Below are positions 41,581 through 50,672 of a stretch of 64,000 nt of DNA, piece after piece. The notes beneath the pieces were generated by a model. The model ran no database searches. It was not told where the DNA came from and saw nothing but the letters and a program-made list of their open reading frames with translations. The position numbers and the translations under genes were made by a program. The stretch covers positions 185,346-249,345 of the forward strand of contig JAEESO010000002.1 of the NCBI GenBank assembly GCA_016286385.1. Reading direction: 5' to 3'. The stretch's first letter is position 1. Each line of letters begins with the position of its first letter. Source of the DNA: Bacteroidales bacterium (lineage in GTDB: Bacteria; Bacteroidota; Bacteroidia; Bacteroidales; UBA932).

Positions 41581-42390
41581 ATGTTTTACGCTATTCTTGG
41601 AATCATAGTTGCCGTGGCGTTGTTCCTGATATTCTGGGACGACCACGACCGTTCGTACAATAAAGCCGAAAAAGGGCAGAAAAAGCCACAGCAGAATCAT
41701 TATCAGAAGGAAGCCCCCAAGGCGCATTTCAGTTCCGTTCCTCCCAAGACGGAACCAAAGAAGGAACAGCCAAAGGCAGAGAAGAAACCTTCCTCAGGGC
41801 AATCGCTCAAGGACCAGATTCTCGGCGAGATAGAGGCTGCAATAGGTGATGCAAAGAAAGGTGCCGATGAACCGCTGAAACTCTTTGGTGAAGTGATGGG
41901 AATGGCCAGGGATGTAGTGAAAAACGCCATCAAGGAGGCACAGGACGGGTGGAATTCAGTGCCGTCCCAGCCAGACGTGGTGGATGAGCAGTTCCCTGAA
42001 GAAGAGGAGATGGATCTTCAGTTCCTTGATACCATAGACTACTCCGATGACCTTGAAGAGAATACGGAAACCTTCGACATCACAGGTCTCAGATACCACT
42101 GTACGGTGTATGACTGCGGCAGGGTTGTAGGCATAGTTAAACCGGAACCGTCCAATGTGCATGATGCCCGGGCGCAGGCCGTAATCCGTAGTGACGGCAA
42201 ACTGCTTGGCTATATCCCCCGCACGCAGCTGGACTGGTACGAGGACTTCAATGAGCAGAACCTCCCCTGCCCCTTCGTGGGCCAGATTGAGCTTGACCGG
42301 TCATCGGCCAGTCTCATTGCTGAAATAAAGGTCATCATACCCACCAGCCGGGAGTACGTTGAGAAGGAAATTGAAAATGGACTGGAATAA
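41581..42390 (+). CDS. Membrane-anchored HIRAN-domain protein
   Basis: 269 residues. One N-terminal helix (FYAILGIIVAVALFLIFW) is followed by a Lys/Pro/Gln-rich linker (30-75), a helical segment, an acidic patch (DEQFPEEEEMD), and a C-terminal domain TGLRYHCTVYDCGRVVGIVKPEPSNVHDARAQAVI...LGYIPR that fits HIRAN. HIRAN domains bind DNA ends or stalled forks when attached to helicases or nucleases; a membrane-tethered one is unusual. It shares a direction with YqeY and the acetyltransferase downstream. Confidence 0.65.
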   Translation: MFYAILGIIVAVALFLIFWDDHDRSYNKAEKGQKKPQQNHYQKEAPKAHFSSVPPKTEPKKEQPKAEKKPSSGQSLKDQILGEIEAAIGDAKKGADEPLKLFGEVMGMARDVVKNAIKEAQDGWNSVPSQPDVVDEQFPEEEEMDLQFLDTIDYSDDLEENTETFDITGLRYHCTVYDCGRVVGIVKPEPSNVHDARAQAVIRSDGKLLGYIPRTQLDWYEDFNEQNLPCPFVGQIELDRSSASLIAEIKVIIPTSREYVEKEIENGLE

Positions 42391-42405
42391 ATTATTACAC
42401 GCAAT

Positions 42406-42855
42406 ATGACACTCGAACAACAGATTCAGGAAGACATCAAGGCCGCAATGAAGGCCAAGGATACTGTGGCCATGAACGCCACCCGCGCCATCAAGGGAGA
42501 GATCCTGCTCTTCAAAACCTCTGAGGGCGGCTCCAAGGAAGTCACGGATGCAGATATCCAGAAAATGATCCAGAAGCTTGTGAAGCAGCGCAAGGAAGCC
42601 GCGGAACAGTTTGTAGCCGCCGGCCGTCAGGAACTGGCCGACAACGAACTTTCCGAAGCCTCCGTAATGGAGAAATACCTGCCCAAACAGCTCTCTGAGG
42701 CCGAAGTAGAAGCAAAAGTCAGGGAAATCATCGCGGCAGTTGGCGCCACGTCCATCAAGGATATGGGCAAGGTAATGGGCGCAGCCAACAAGGCCCTTGC
42801 CGGCCAGTCCGATGGCCGCACAATCTCCACCATCGTCAAGAAACTCCTGTCCTAG
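42406..42855 (+). CDS. yqeY: GatB/YqeY domain protein
   Basis: 149 residues. LEQQIQEDIKAAMKAKDTVAMNATRAIKGEI, AAGRQELADNELSEASVMEKYLP and DMGKVMGAANKALAGQSDGRTIS are YqeY signatures. The family resembles the tRNA-binding tail of GatB and may bind tRNA, but its function is not established. It is followed 12 nt later by the acetyltransferase gene. Confidence 0.9.
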   Translation: MTLEQQIQEDIKAAMKAKDTVAMNATRAIKGEILLFKTSEGGSKEVTDADIQKMIQKLVKQRKEAAEQFVAAGRQELADNELSEASVMEKYLPKQLSEAEVEAKVREIIAAVGATSIKDMGKVMGAANKALAGQSDGRTISTIVKKLLS

Positions 42856-42867
42856 CGTGGGGGTATT

Positions 42868-43425
42868 ATGACAGAAAAAGAACTGATGCAATCCGGACTT
42901 CCCTACTCGGCTGTGGATCTGCAGCTGCTGAGGGAACTGAACGCCACAAAGGATGTGATTCATAGATACAACTCCCTGCCGCCTTCCAATCAGGAGGAAC
43001 TTCGTGCCATACTGAAGGACCTGCTGGGGCATATAGGAGATGATAACATCTGCATCAACCAGCCGTTCTACTGCGACTACGGAAAGCAGATCAGCGTTGG
43101 CAAAAGATTCTTTGCAAACTTCAATTTCACGGTATTGGATGAGGCCGCTGTGACAATCGGGGACGACTGTTTTATCGGCCCCAATGTGAGTATCTATACG
43201 GCTTGCCACAGTACGGACCCTGAAGAGCGCAACAGCCGGCGGGAATGGGCCGAGCCCGTAACAATTGGTAACAGCGTCTGGATTGGCGGAAGCGTGACCA
43301 TCCTTCCCGGGGTGACCATAGGTGACAATACCACAATTGGTGCAGGCTCAGTTGTTACCAGGGACATCCCTGCAAACGTTGTTGCGGCCGGAAATCCCTG
43401 CAGGGTTATCAGAAAACTTAAATAG
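42868..43425 (+). CDS. Maltose/galactoside O-acetyltransferase-like protein
   Basis: 185 residues. An N-terminal helical cap is followed by a left-handed beta-helix (FANFNFTVLDEAAVTIGDDCFIGPNVSIYTACHSTDP) with the catalytic His in ACHSTD and GNSVWIGGSVTILPGVTIGDNTTIGAGSVVT turns, as in Maa/LacA. It O-acetylates a sugar hydroxyl with acetyl-CoA; the acceptor is unknown. It converges with the 43418 hydrolase, overlapping by 8 nt. Confidence 0.88.
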   Translation: MTEKELMQSGLPYSAVDLQLLRELNATKDVIHRYNSLPPSNQEELRAILKDLLGHIGDDNICINQPFYCDYGKQISVGKRFFANFNFTVLDEAAVTIGDDCFIGPNVSIYTACHSTDPEERNSRREWAEPVTIGNSVWIGGSVTILPGVTIGDNTTIGAGSVVTRDIPANVVAAGNPCRVIRKLK

Positions 43426-44263
43426 CGCCAAGGCACTCTCTGAAGAATTCCACCACCTCTAAAACCACCTGGCTGCGGCGGCGGGTTATGGTGTGGTTCT
43501 CTCCGTCAATGAGTTTCAGCGTGGCATTGTCTCCGTAGGTTTCCTTGTAGCGCTCGCTGCACCATAGAGGGACAATGCCGTCCCTTGTGCCGTGAAGGAT
43601 GAGAACATCTCCGTCATAGGCCGATGCAGTCCCGAAAATATCCAGTTCCTGGGTACTGAGGAGGTACTCCCGCCCCAGTTTGTACATCCCCCAGCAGCGG
43701 ATGAACTCCGGCGGGTCCTTGGGATCGAAGCGGGCATTGAAGAACTTCCCTCCCTGGCAGGCTTCCTTGATTACAGATCCGGGGGCAAGAAGGACCAGGG
43801 CATCCGGCTCATCATGGGCCACGGCAAGGCGGCCGGCTGTCATAGAGGCAACCACGCCGCCCTGAGAATGACCCAGAAAGCCTATTTCACTCACATAAGG
43901 AAGGGATTTTGCGTACTCATAGATGGCCATTGCATCGGTAATCTCCTTCTCTATTGTCATATACTGCTTCTTCCCCTCGCTCTTTCCGTGGCCGCCAAAA
44001 TCAAAGCGGATGGAGGCAATCCCGGCCTTTGCAAGCCCCTTTGCCAGCGTGGGCATGGGGTTGTAGTCCTTGCTGGAGAAGATGCCGTGCATGAGGATTA
44101 CTATGGGGCATTTGTCAGTTTCAGGATTGAGCCCTTCCGGGACTGTGACCGTATAGGAGATACCTCCCTGGGGGCCGCGGATGTCGAATTCCTTTGCTTC
44201 AAGGGTAAACAGAGAAGCAAAGCTCAGAAGCAGCGCAAATAGCCAGCCGTACAGTGTTTTCAT
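43418..44263 (-). CDS. Secreted alpha/beta hydrolase
   Basis: 281 residues from ATG 44263 (MKTLYGWLFALLLSFASLFTLEA), which begins a signal peptide; the longer ORF start is inside the upstream gene. HGIFSSKDYNPMPTLA, GHSQGGVVASM (nucleophile Ser about 135) and GTRDGIVPLW plus NHTITRRRSQV supply the triad. This is the family of peptidase S9/lipase-like hydrolases with unknown substrates. The ATG overlaps the stop of the next hydrolase, so the two are co-translated. Confidence 0.78.
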   Translation of the reverse strand: MKTLYGWLFALLLSFASLFTLEAKEFDIRGPQGGISYTVTVPEGLNPETDKCPIVILMHGIFSSKDYNPMPTLAKGLAKAGIASIRFDFGGHGKSEGKKQYMTIEKEITDAMAIYEYAKSLPYVSEIGFLGHSQGGVVASMTAGRLAVAHDEPDALVLLAPGSVIKEACQGGKFFNARFDPKDPPEFIRCWGMYKLGREYLLSTQELDIFGTASAYDGDVLILHGTRDGIVPLWCSERYKETYGDNATLKLIDGENHTITRRRSQVVLEVVEFFRECLGAI

Positions 44264-45165
44264 TATGCCAGGTATGAGAGGATATCGGCCCAAACCTCAG
44301 CGTGTGCGGTCTCGTTATGGATTTCATGCCTGAGGCCGGGGTAAACCTTCAGCGATACATTCTCATAGCCACGGTCCTTCATGGCCTGGACGGCGTTCTG
44401 AAGGGCTTTGTCGTTTACGCGGCAGGGGTCATCGGCCCCGGAGATGAAATGAACGGGAAGGCTGGAGCGGAGGGTTTTCCAGTCTGTTGAGTAGCAGTCC
44501 TTCATAAGGAGAAGAAGGTTCAGGAAGCCGTCGGCGGTGAACACAAACTGACACAGGGGATCTGCGTGGTAGGCCTTGAGGATATCAGGGTCTGAGCACA
44601 CCCAGGCGGCGGGCCAGCCCTCCTTCTCAAACGGCTTGTTGTAGGCGCCAAATGACATTTTCTGAAGGATCGAGGGCCTGAAACGCCATCCTTTTATACG
44701 GCCTATAACCTTTGCCAGAAGGATGCCCGCACCCTTTGCGGGATTGTCGGACGGGCAGCCGCACACAATTAGGCTGTCTATGAGGCTGTCATAGCGCTTG
44801 GCGTATGAGCGCACCACCATGGATCCCATACTGTGCCCAAAGAGAGTGAGCGGGATTCCCGGCCACTTCTTCTTTGCCCAGAGAGTCACTTCCCTGGTGT
44901 CATCCACCATGGCCAGCCAGCCGCCTTTACCCATAAAACCAAGGTCTTCAGGGGATTTCACGGAAGCGCCGTGGCCCCTGTGGTCATGGCACACAACGGC
45001 ATAACCGTTCTGGCACAGGTACTCCATGAGCGGAATATACCTTTCCTTGTGCTCGCACATTCCGTGTGCAATCTGGACAATGCCCTTTGGGGCTTCTGCG
45101 GGCTCTGAATAGATGAGTGAGAGTTTTAGCCCGTCTACCGGGGAAATGATTGTGTCTGAGTTCAT
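44263..45165 (-). CDS. Monoacylglycerol-lipase-like alpha/beta hydrolase
   Basis: 300 residues, cytosolic. VQIAHGMCEHKERYIPLMEYL, GHSMGSMVVRSYAKRYDSLID (nucleophile Ser near 118), SGADDPCRVN and GLRHEIHNE are typical of the serine aminopeptidase S33 / lysophospholipase group that includes monoacylglycerol lipase. It is followed directly by a secreted hydrolase of another type. Confidence 0.8.
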   Translation of the reverse strand: MNSDTIISPVDGLKLSLIYSEPAEAPKGIVQIAHGMCEHKERYIPLMEYLCQNGYAVVCHDHRGHGASVKSPEDLGFMGKGGWLAMVDDTREVTLWAKKKWPGIPLTLFGHSMGSMVVRSYAKRYDSLIDSLIVCGCPSDNPAKGAGILLAKVIGRIKGWRFRPSILQKMSFGAYNKPFEKEGWPAAWVCSDPDILKAYHADPLCQFVFTADGFLNLLLLMKDCYSTDWKTLRSSLPVHFISGADDPCRVNDKALQNAVQAMKDRGYENVSLKVYPGLRHEIHNETAHAEVWADILSYLA

Positions 45166-45194
45166 ATATCTAAACAGTAAATCTTTTGTAAAGG

Positions 45195-46073
45195 TTATTT
45201 CAGGTATCTGGCTTTGAGAATTTCCCTGTCCTCGTGGGTAACTCCAAGGACATTCTCAAGGTATGAATCAATGGAGCCGTACTCAGCGTCAATACGGTCC
45301 AGGGCCTTCACAAAATTGTCCGTGTTGCAGCCAAGGAAGGCTTTCACAACACCAATCTCCTCCTCCTTGCCGCCAAGGCGTTCAACGCGGCGGGAGTACT
45401 TACGTACATCGGCCTCATATACGCGGTTGGTGGCGTCGAAATCGGCCACGATTGTCTCACGGTCTGCGCCAAGAGCCGCCAGCAGAAGGGCCGATGCCAC
45501 TCCTGTGCGGTCCTTCCCCTGCGTGCAGTGGTAGAGGACGGCACCGTTTTCCGTTGTGATGACGTGGCGGAAAAACTTTGCAAACTGCCTCTGGCAATCG
45601 GGGTCGAAAAACAGCGTGGGATACATCTCCCTTGCCACGGCCTTGGCTTTGTCGTTGAAAGCCAAGAAAACAATTATCTTCTTTATATCGAACTTTTTTC
45701 CGCGTTTGACCTTTTTCATCTCCTCTTCAGAAGCCTGGGCCGAAGCATTGCCGCTGGCATCTATGGGAAGGACGATATTATCGGCCCCGGGAACCTTAAG
45801 GTCCTCCTTTCCGCGTTTTTCCTCAATCTTCCGGAAATCGACAATCTTCGCGACAGGGAGAGATTCAAGATATGCTATGTCATCTTCTGAGGCCTCGGCA
45901 AGATGCGCGGCCCTGATCAGGACGCTGTCACGGACAACTCTTCCGTCCTGTACTGTGTAGCCGCCCAGGTCACGGGCGTTAACTATACTTCTGACCGGAA
46001 GGAACTGCTGGGCGTATGCCGATAAAGAGATTGTCATAGCTGATAATAAAAGGGCTATACGTGATTTTCTCAT
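45195..46073 (-). CDS. Secreted tyrosine/lipid phosphatase (Y_phosphatase3)
   Basis: 292 residues with a signal peptide (MRKSRIALLLSAMTISLSAYAQ). SIVNARDLGGY at the start and the signature loop HCTQGKDRTGVASALLLAALG (Cys near 180, Arg +6) identify the PTP superfamily, class similar to Mycobacterium PtpB and other broad lipid and protein phosphatases. It would act in the periplasm. It overlaps the APH-like gene by 4 nt. Confidence 0.82.
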   Translation of the reverse strand: MRKSRIALLLSAMTISLSAYAQQFLPVRSIVNARDLGGYTVQDGRVVRDSVLIRAAHLAEASEDDIAYLESLPVAKIVDFRKIEEKRGKEDLKVPGADNIVLPIDASGNASAQASEEEMKKVKRGKKFDIKKIIVFLAFNDKAKAVAREMYPTLFFDPDCQRQFAKFFRHVITTENGAVLYHCTQGKDRTGVASALLLAALGADRETIVADFDATNRVYEADVRKYSRRVERLGGKEEEIGVVKAFLGCNTDNFVKALDRIDAEYGSIDSYLENVLGVTHEDREILKARYLK

Positions 46074-46930
46074 TTGTAATACTGCTTAATGATACGATGC
46101 GCAATTATGCCGAAAAATAAATTCTCCACAAATGTGGGGCGGCTGAAATTAACGCGGACAACAAGGTCCAGAAGAGCATATTTGCCAGCAAGGGCGTCAA
46201 ATTCCATACGCCTATCCTTCCCGGCATAATCATCGGCAAAAGCATCCCAGAAACGGTGCAACTGCTCTTCATTCATGTGGAATATCTCCTGTACCTGCTT
46301 CATGGGGGCATACACTTTACAAATCTGGAAAAGATGGCCGATATCGAACATGGGGTCTCCGTGGGCAAAACGGTCAAGGTCTATCCAGTAGTATTTTCCG
46401 TCAGATGCTATCAGGTTGCCGGACTGGAAGTCTCCGTGAACGCAGCCTTCATTTTCCTTGATTGTGGCGGCAAAGGCACGCACCATTTGCCTGCTCTTGC
46501 AGGAGAGGAACTTGACCTTGTCTATGACACTCAAAAGCTGCTCTTTACGGCTTGGAAAACGGTCCTTGGGACAAGGCGTGGAGAAGAGTTTCTTACCTTC
46601 TGCAGACAGCACCCGGGCCATTTCTTCAATACGGGAAGGATCATCGTGGCATATCCGGGACAGGGATTGCTTGTTCTTTACGCGCTCAGAGATGGTGCCG
46701 TAGTAATCCCCCACCTTCACAATCTCCAGCATCCTGGGCGTAAGAAGCCCTACACTTTCTACGGCTTTAGACACATTGTACTCATGCTCTATGACGGGAA
46801 GCTTATTCATCCTGGGTTTGTTCACCTTCAGGATTACATCGGGCTCCTGGGGATTCTCATACGTGGAGCCGTTTCCGCCTTCTCCAACTTTGGTCCAGGC
46901 AGCAAGGTCTATCTGTTTCATCTCTTCCAT
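46070..46930 (-). CDS. Aminoglycoside-phosphotransferase-like kinase (TIGR02172 type)
   Basis: 286 residues. The Gly-rich loop GEGGNGSTYENP, VHGDFQSGN (catalytic Asp near 195) and WIDLDRFAHGDPMFDIG match the APH/choline-kinase fold, in particular a subfamily without a known substrate. Antibiotic resistance should not be inferred. ATG 46921 is an alternative start. It is 4-nt coupled with the phosphatase gene that follows. A -7 box lies 21 nt upstream. Confidence 0.7.
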   Translation of the reverse strand: MEEMKQIDLAAWTKVGEGGNGSTYENPQEPDVILKVNKPRMNKLPVIEHEYNVSKAVESVGLLTPRMLEIVKVGDYYGTISERVKNKQSLSRICHDDPSRIEEMARVLSAEGKKLFSTPCPKDRFPSRKEQLLSVIDKVKFLSCKSRQMVRAFAATIKENEGCVHGDFQSGNLIASDGKYYWIDLDRFAHGDPMFDIGHLFQICKVYAPMKQVQEIFHMNEEQLHRFWDAFADDYAGKDRRMEFDALAGKYALLDLVVRVNFSRPTFVENLFFGIIAHRIIKQYYK

Positions 46931-46951
46931 CTTAAGAACTGATTAGTTTTA

Positions 46952-46959
46952 CAAATATA
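46952..46959 (-). promoter_or_regulatory. -7 box for the APH-like kinase and phosphatase genes
   Basis: Minus strand TATATTTG matches TAnnTTTG, 21 nt before ATG 46930, in the context GATTATATTTGTA shared with the pdxB promoter. Confidence 0.55.
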
Positions 46960-46973
46960 ATCATTTTAGGTGG

Positions 46974-48983
46974 TTAAAACGGCACCACCAATTTAAAGGT
47001 GACGTTCCGGCCAATATTGAATATGCCGATGTCCTTCAGGCGGCTAAGGTGCGGGGCGTAGACGGTGTCCGTGAGATTGGAGCCAATCACGTAAATGGAG
47101 AAACGTGTCTTTCCCGCAATCACCACATCCGTTCCGGCCGATGCTCCAAGAAGGAGGTACCCGGGCGTTGCTGTCTCCGTGCCATCCTTGGCGTAGAAGT
47201 GGTTCTGGGGCATATTCCAGTCAAGATTAAGGGACAGGAAAGCATTGTTGAAGACATGCTGGCCGTGGGTAATCTCCCACTTGATCTCAGAAAAAAGGCG
47301 CGGTGCCGGTATAAGCGGCAGGAAGTCTCCGGAAGCCTCACGGGCATAGACGTAGGAGAATGCGCTGCTAAGATGCAGCTGATGGATGGGGTGGACGTCT
47401 ATCCCCACTTCACCGCCCGCAAGGTGGGCAAGGCCGCTGCGGAAGGCATAAACCGGGAGGCCTTCATCGGAGACGGCTCCGTTTCTTGCCGCAAAGATGT
47501 AATTGTCCACGCGGCTTGCAAAAAGGGCCGCCTGGACGGATACATAATTGGAAGTGAAATCCACTCCCAGATCACCCTGGAGGCTGTATTCCGGCTTAAG
47601 GTCCCTGTTTCCAACCTCAAAGCGGAAGGTCCCTTCATGCTCACCGTTTGAGCCAAGTTCCGAAAGATTGGGAGCGCGGAACCCGCGGGCCACATTTGCT
47701 CTCAGAGTGAAGTGTTCCCCAAGCTGTCGCACCGCTCCAAGGCTGGCGCTGATGCCGGGAAAAGTGCGGCTGAAATCCTCAAACCTGCCTTCAAGGGCTT
47801 CGCTGTGGAGAGAGCGGATATCGGCCCGCAGGCCACCGGAAAGGGTCCATTCCCCAAGGGTTTTTGAGGCGGTTGCAAAGATGCCGGCGTCAAAGAGGCT
47901 GTATGCGGGAATGAGGTATTCGTCGCCAAGGTTGCTGCTCCTCTGCCCCATTCCAGCTACGCCAAATGCGGTTTTCCAGCCTTCCCAGAGGCTCCCCTGC
48001 CAGCGGATGTCGTAGTTCAGGGTGTTAAGTTTGAAGTCAAGGCCGGGCTCTGATGCACTCTCCTCAAACTCCTGACGGCGGTTCTGCTGCCAGCCAAGGA
48101 GCACCTTGAGGTTTCCTGGGCCAAGATGGATGGTGTTATCCAGCACTGCCTTGTAATGGCGCACCTGCTGGAAGGGAAGAGTGGGCATATAGCCATAGTT
48201 GTCGCCCTCCCCTTCTATCATTCCGGGGGTGAGGTGGAAGTAGGAGAAACGCAGCCTGGAGTATCCCCATCGGCCATTTTTACCTATTAAGGCCGATGCC
48301 GCCCGCTGCCGGAACCCGGAATTTGCCACGGGGCCGTTGGAGGCGTTGGAGTAGGCGCGGGCGTATTTGTCGGAGAATCGGCCCCCGATAATCCAGCCCT
48401 TCACATTACCGTCTGCGGCAAGGGAATAGGCTGCAAGGCCGTTATTGGTCTGGTACTCCGCCTCTGCGCTTCCGCCAAACTCTCCCGGGCCGCGCACGGG
48501 CTCCGGGTGGAAGATGATGATGCCGGCAAGGGCGTCGGAGCCGTACATCAGGGATGCCGGGCCCTTCAGGATTTCAACGGAATGGACGCCGGCGCCGTCC
48601 ACTTCAATGCCGTGCTCGTCGCCCCACTGCTGGCCCTCCTGGCGGATGCCGTCACTCACAACCACAACGCGGTTGTAGCCCATTCCGCGGATCACGGGTT
48701 TGGAAATTCCGCCGCCAGTTGTGATTTCACTGATGCCGGGTTCCCTTGATATTATGTTTATTATGTTACCGCCGGAAGATGCCTTTAATTCCGACGGACG
48801 GATTACGGAAACCGGCGCGCTCATTTCCTTCATCTTTGCCTCCCCTGCAAGGCCGGTAACTACTATTTCCTTGAGCTCCAGGTGTTTAAAGAATACATCC
48901 GTGGAGTCCTGATGGCTCTCCTGAGCCGCCGCTGCTACACAAAAAGGGAGCAGCGACAATGCAATAATTGTCTTCATTTTCAT
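46974..48983 (-). CDS. TonB-dependent outer-membrane receptor
   Basis: 669 residues, small for Bacteroidota, without the carboxypeptidase-like N domain. Signal peptide MKMKTIIALSLLPFCVAAAA, a TonB-box-like LKEIVVTG, plug domain with RGMGYNRVVVVSDGIRQEGQQWGDEHG and a 22-strand-type barrel ending in KLVVPF. The plug resembles heme/metal receptors such as ZnuD and HutA. The neighbours (His/Cys-rich small protein, Cu/Zn-type permease with HMA domain) point to a metal ligand. Strand segments show His pairs near HPIHQLHLS that could bind metal. Confidence 0.8.
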   Translation of the reverse strand: MKMKTIIALSLLPFCVAAAAQESHQDSTDVFFKHLELKEIVVTGLAGEAKMKEMSAPVSVIRPSELKASSGGNIINIISREPGISEITTGGGISKPVIRGMGYNRVVVVSDGIRQEGQQWGDEHGIEVDGAGVHSVEILKGPASLMYGSDALAGIIIFHPEPVRGPGEFGGSAEAEYQTNNGLAAYSLAADGNVKGWIIGGRFSDKYARAYSNASNGPVANSGFRQRAASALIGKNGRWGYSRLRFSYFHLTPGMIEGEGDNYGYMPTLPFQQVRHYKAVLDNTIHLGPGNLKVLLGWQQNRRQEFEESASEPGLDFKLNTLNYDIRWQGSLWEGWKTAFGVAGMGQRSSNLGDEYLIPAYSLFDAGIFATASKTLGEWTLSGGLRADIRSLHSEALEGRFEDFSRTFPGISASLGAVRQLGEHFTLRANVARGFRAPNLSELGSNGEHEGTFRFEVGNRDLKPEYSLQGDLGVDFTSNYVSVQAALFASRVDNYIFAARNGAVSDEGLPVYAFRSGLAHLAGGEVGIDVHPIHQLHLSSAFSYVYAREASGDFLPLIPAPRLFSEIKWEITHGQHVFNNAFLSLNLDWNMPQNHFYAKDGTETATPGYLLLGASAGTDVVIAGKTRFSIYVIGSNLTDTVYAPHLSRLKDIGIFNIGRNVTFKLVVPF

Positions 48984-49010
48984 TCTGATTCAGTTTTTAA
49001 GGATTAATAA

Positions 49011-49361
49011 CTAGATACAGAATGAAACGGGCGGGGCACGGGGGGATGAAGGGTTATGGACTGGAGATGCGGCGTCTTTGGGAGAATCTTCCGGAGACGG
49101 CGCGGAAACGGCAGCATTGAAGCATACCGTGATGCCTTCCGAGGGCACATACTGCTGCCCCAGGAGTTGGCATATAAGGCATTCATCGGTGCCGGCGCCG
49201 GGGTTCAGATGGCCCTGGTGCGGCTGATGCTGGGCGCAGGAATGACAGTTTGCGTCTTCCTGCAGAAGCGGCGTGTGATGATGATGAAAAGGCGCAATCA
49301 GAACCGCCGGCAGGATTACTGCCAGCATAAGAAGGGCCGATATGCGCTTTTTCAGTAGCAC
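49011..49361 (-). CDS. His/Cys-rich small exported protein
   Basis: 116 residues. An N-terminal helix (ISALLMLAVILPAVLIAPF) is followed by HHHHTPLLQEDANCHSCAQHQPHQGHL and DECLICQLLGQ: seven or more His and two CxxC pairs, an arrangement that should bind metal in the periplasm. Similar short proteins occur upstream of TonB receptors in Bacteroidota metal loci. It lies 3 nt from the permease and 27 nt from the receptor gene, so it is in one operon with both. Confidence 0.7.
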   Translation of the reverse strand: MLLKKRISALLMLAVILPAVLIAPFHHHHTPLLQEDANCHSCAQHQPHQGHLNPGAGTDECLICQLLGQQYVPSEGITVCFNAAVSAPSPEDSPKDAASPVHNPSSPRAPPVSFCI

Positions 49362-49363
49362 GT

Positions 49364-50578
49364 CTATCCTTTGAAGGTGTATCCGGCCTTTTCTACGGCG
49401 GCGCGGATGTCTTCCGCTTTTGCGGGGCCTTTGATGGTAAGGCTTTTTCTGGAGGCACTGGCCTTGGCTTCCTCCACGCCGGGAACATCCTCCACGGCGC
49501 GGCAGACGGCGGCCTCGCAGTGGCTGCAGTGCATCCCTTCAACTGTATAGACAGCGGTATCAGGGTCCTGAGCCTTAGCTTTAAAGCGTTCAAAAAGTTT
49601 CATAGTAAGAGCAAAGATAATAAGAATTGTGAGAACGGCCGCGCAAATTAGTTTGAAAGTGCCGGGAAAAGCCTCCGCGGCGCAGCAGGAAGCTATTCCC
49701 GCAGCTTCCGGAACTTTGAGGCCGATAGCATTGATGACAAGCCCGAAGCCAATGGAGAACGCCACTATTGTGCCAAGGTAAATCCACGTAAAACGGCTTC
49801 CAAGGGCCTTACGGACCACAAGGATTGACGCCAGGTTTACCGCCGGTCCCGCCATAAGCATTACCAGCGCGGCACCCGGAGAGAGGCCTTTCATCATAAG
49901 CGCCGCCGCCACAGGTATACTTCCAGTGGAGCATATGTACATAGGGACGGCTACTACCAGAATCACAAGCATCTGAAGGAGAGGCTCACTGCCAAACTGC
50001 AGGAAAAACTGGTCCGGGATAGCCACCTGTATGAGTGCGGCAACAAGAAGACCAATTGCAAGGCGGCCTCCAATGTCCTGGATCATCTCAAAGTATGAAT
50101 ACTTCAGGACCCTCCAGATGCGGTTCCCGGATTCTACCTTGCAGGAATCATTTTGTTCAGATGTGGCTTCTTCATTCCCTGCCAGCCTGTTTACTAGAAT
50201 GCCGCCGCAGACACCTGTCACCAGAGCCGCCACCGGACGCACAATGGCAAAGCCCAGTCCTAGCAGCGAAAACGTTGCCAGGATGGAGTCTATCCCCGTT
50301 TGGGGCGTTGCAATGAGAAACGACGCCACGGCACCTTTGGAAGCGTTTTCCCTCCTAAGGCCTATTGCAGTGGGGATAACCCCACAGGAGCATAGCGGCA
50401 GCGGAACCCCCAGAAGCGCGGCCCAGAGAACCGCCCACTTATTGTCCCTTGAAAGGTATTTCCTATAGAATCCCTTTGGCACAAAAACGTGCAGGATACC
50501 CGCTATCAGAAAACCAAGAAGCAGGTACGGGCTCATCTCTGAGACCACTTTCAAAAGGGACATCAAAAACTCTCTCAT
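49364..50578 (-). CDS. SO_0444-type Cu/Zn efflux permease with C-terminal HMA domain
   Basis: 404 residues. Two sets of about four helices flank a soluble linker; LPLCSCGVIPTAIGLRRENASKGAVASFLIATPQTGIDSI is the hallmark of this permease family (Cys pair in the first helix region). The last 70 residues are a heavy-metal-associated domain (EGMHCSHCEAAVCRAV). The family exports copper or zinc in Bacteroidota. It is the first gene of the metal operon; a -7 box is 21 nt upstream. Confidence 0.82.
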   Translation of the reverse strand: MREFLMSLLKVVSEMSPYLLLGFLIAGILHVFVPKGFYRKYLSRDNKWAVLWAALLGVPLPLCSCGVIPTAIGLRRENASKGAVASFLIATPQTGIDSILATFSLLGLGFAIVRPVAALVTGVCGGILVNRLAGNEEATSEQNDSCKVESGNRIWRVLKYSYFEMIQDIGGRLAIGLLVAALIQVAIPDQFFLQFGSEPLLQMLVILVVAVPMYICSTGSIPVAAALMMKGLSPGAALVMLMAGPAVNLASILVVRKALGSRFTWIYLGTIVAFSIGFGLVINAIGLKVPEAAGIASCCAAEAFPGTFKLICAAVLTILIIFALTMKLFERFKAKAQDPDTAVYTVEGMHCSHCEAAVCRAVEDVPGVEEAKASASRKSLTIKGPAKAEDIRAAVEKAGYTFKG

Positions 50579-50599
50579 CTCTCAATTCATTTTGCAGTG

Positions 50600-50607
50600 C
50601 AAATTTA
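50600..50607 (-). promoter_or_regulatory. -7 box for the metal operon
   Basis: Minus strand TAAATTTG matches TAnnTTTG, 21 nt before ATG 50578. No clear operator for a metal sensor is seen next to it. Confidence 0.5.
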
Positions 50608-50672
50608 GCAAATAAAACTGTATGGCAGTATCCCCATTGTTAGTGATTGTGGCTCTTCCCTTTTTGTTCTGT

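Noticed and set aside
46070-46930. Aminoglycoside resistance gene
   Set aside because: The kinase fold is right, but the subfamily has no proven drug substrate and the gene is coupled to a phosphatase gene, not in a mobile context.
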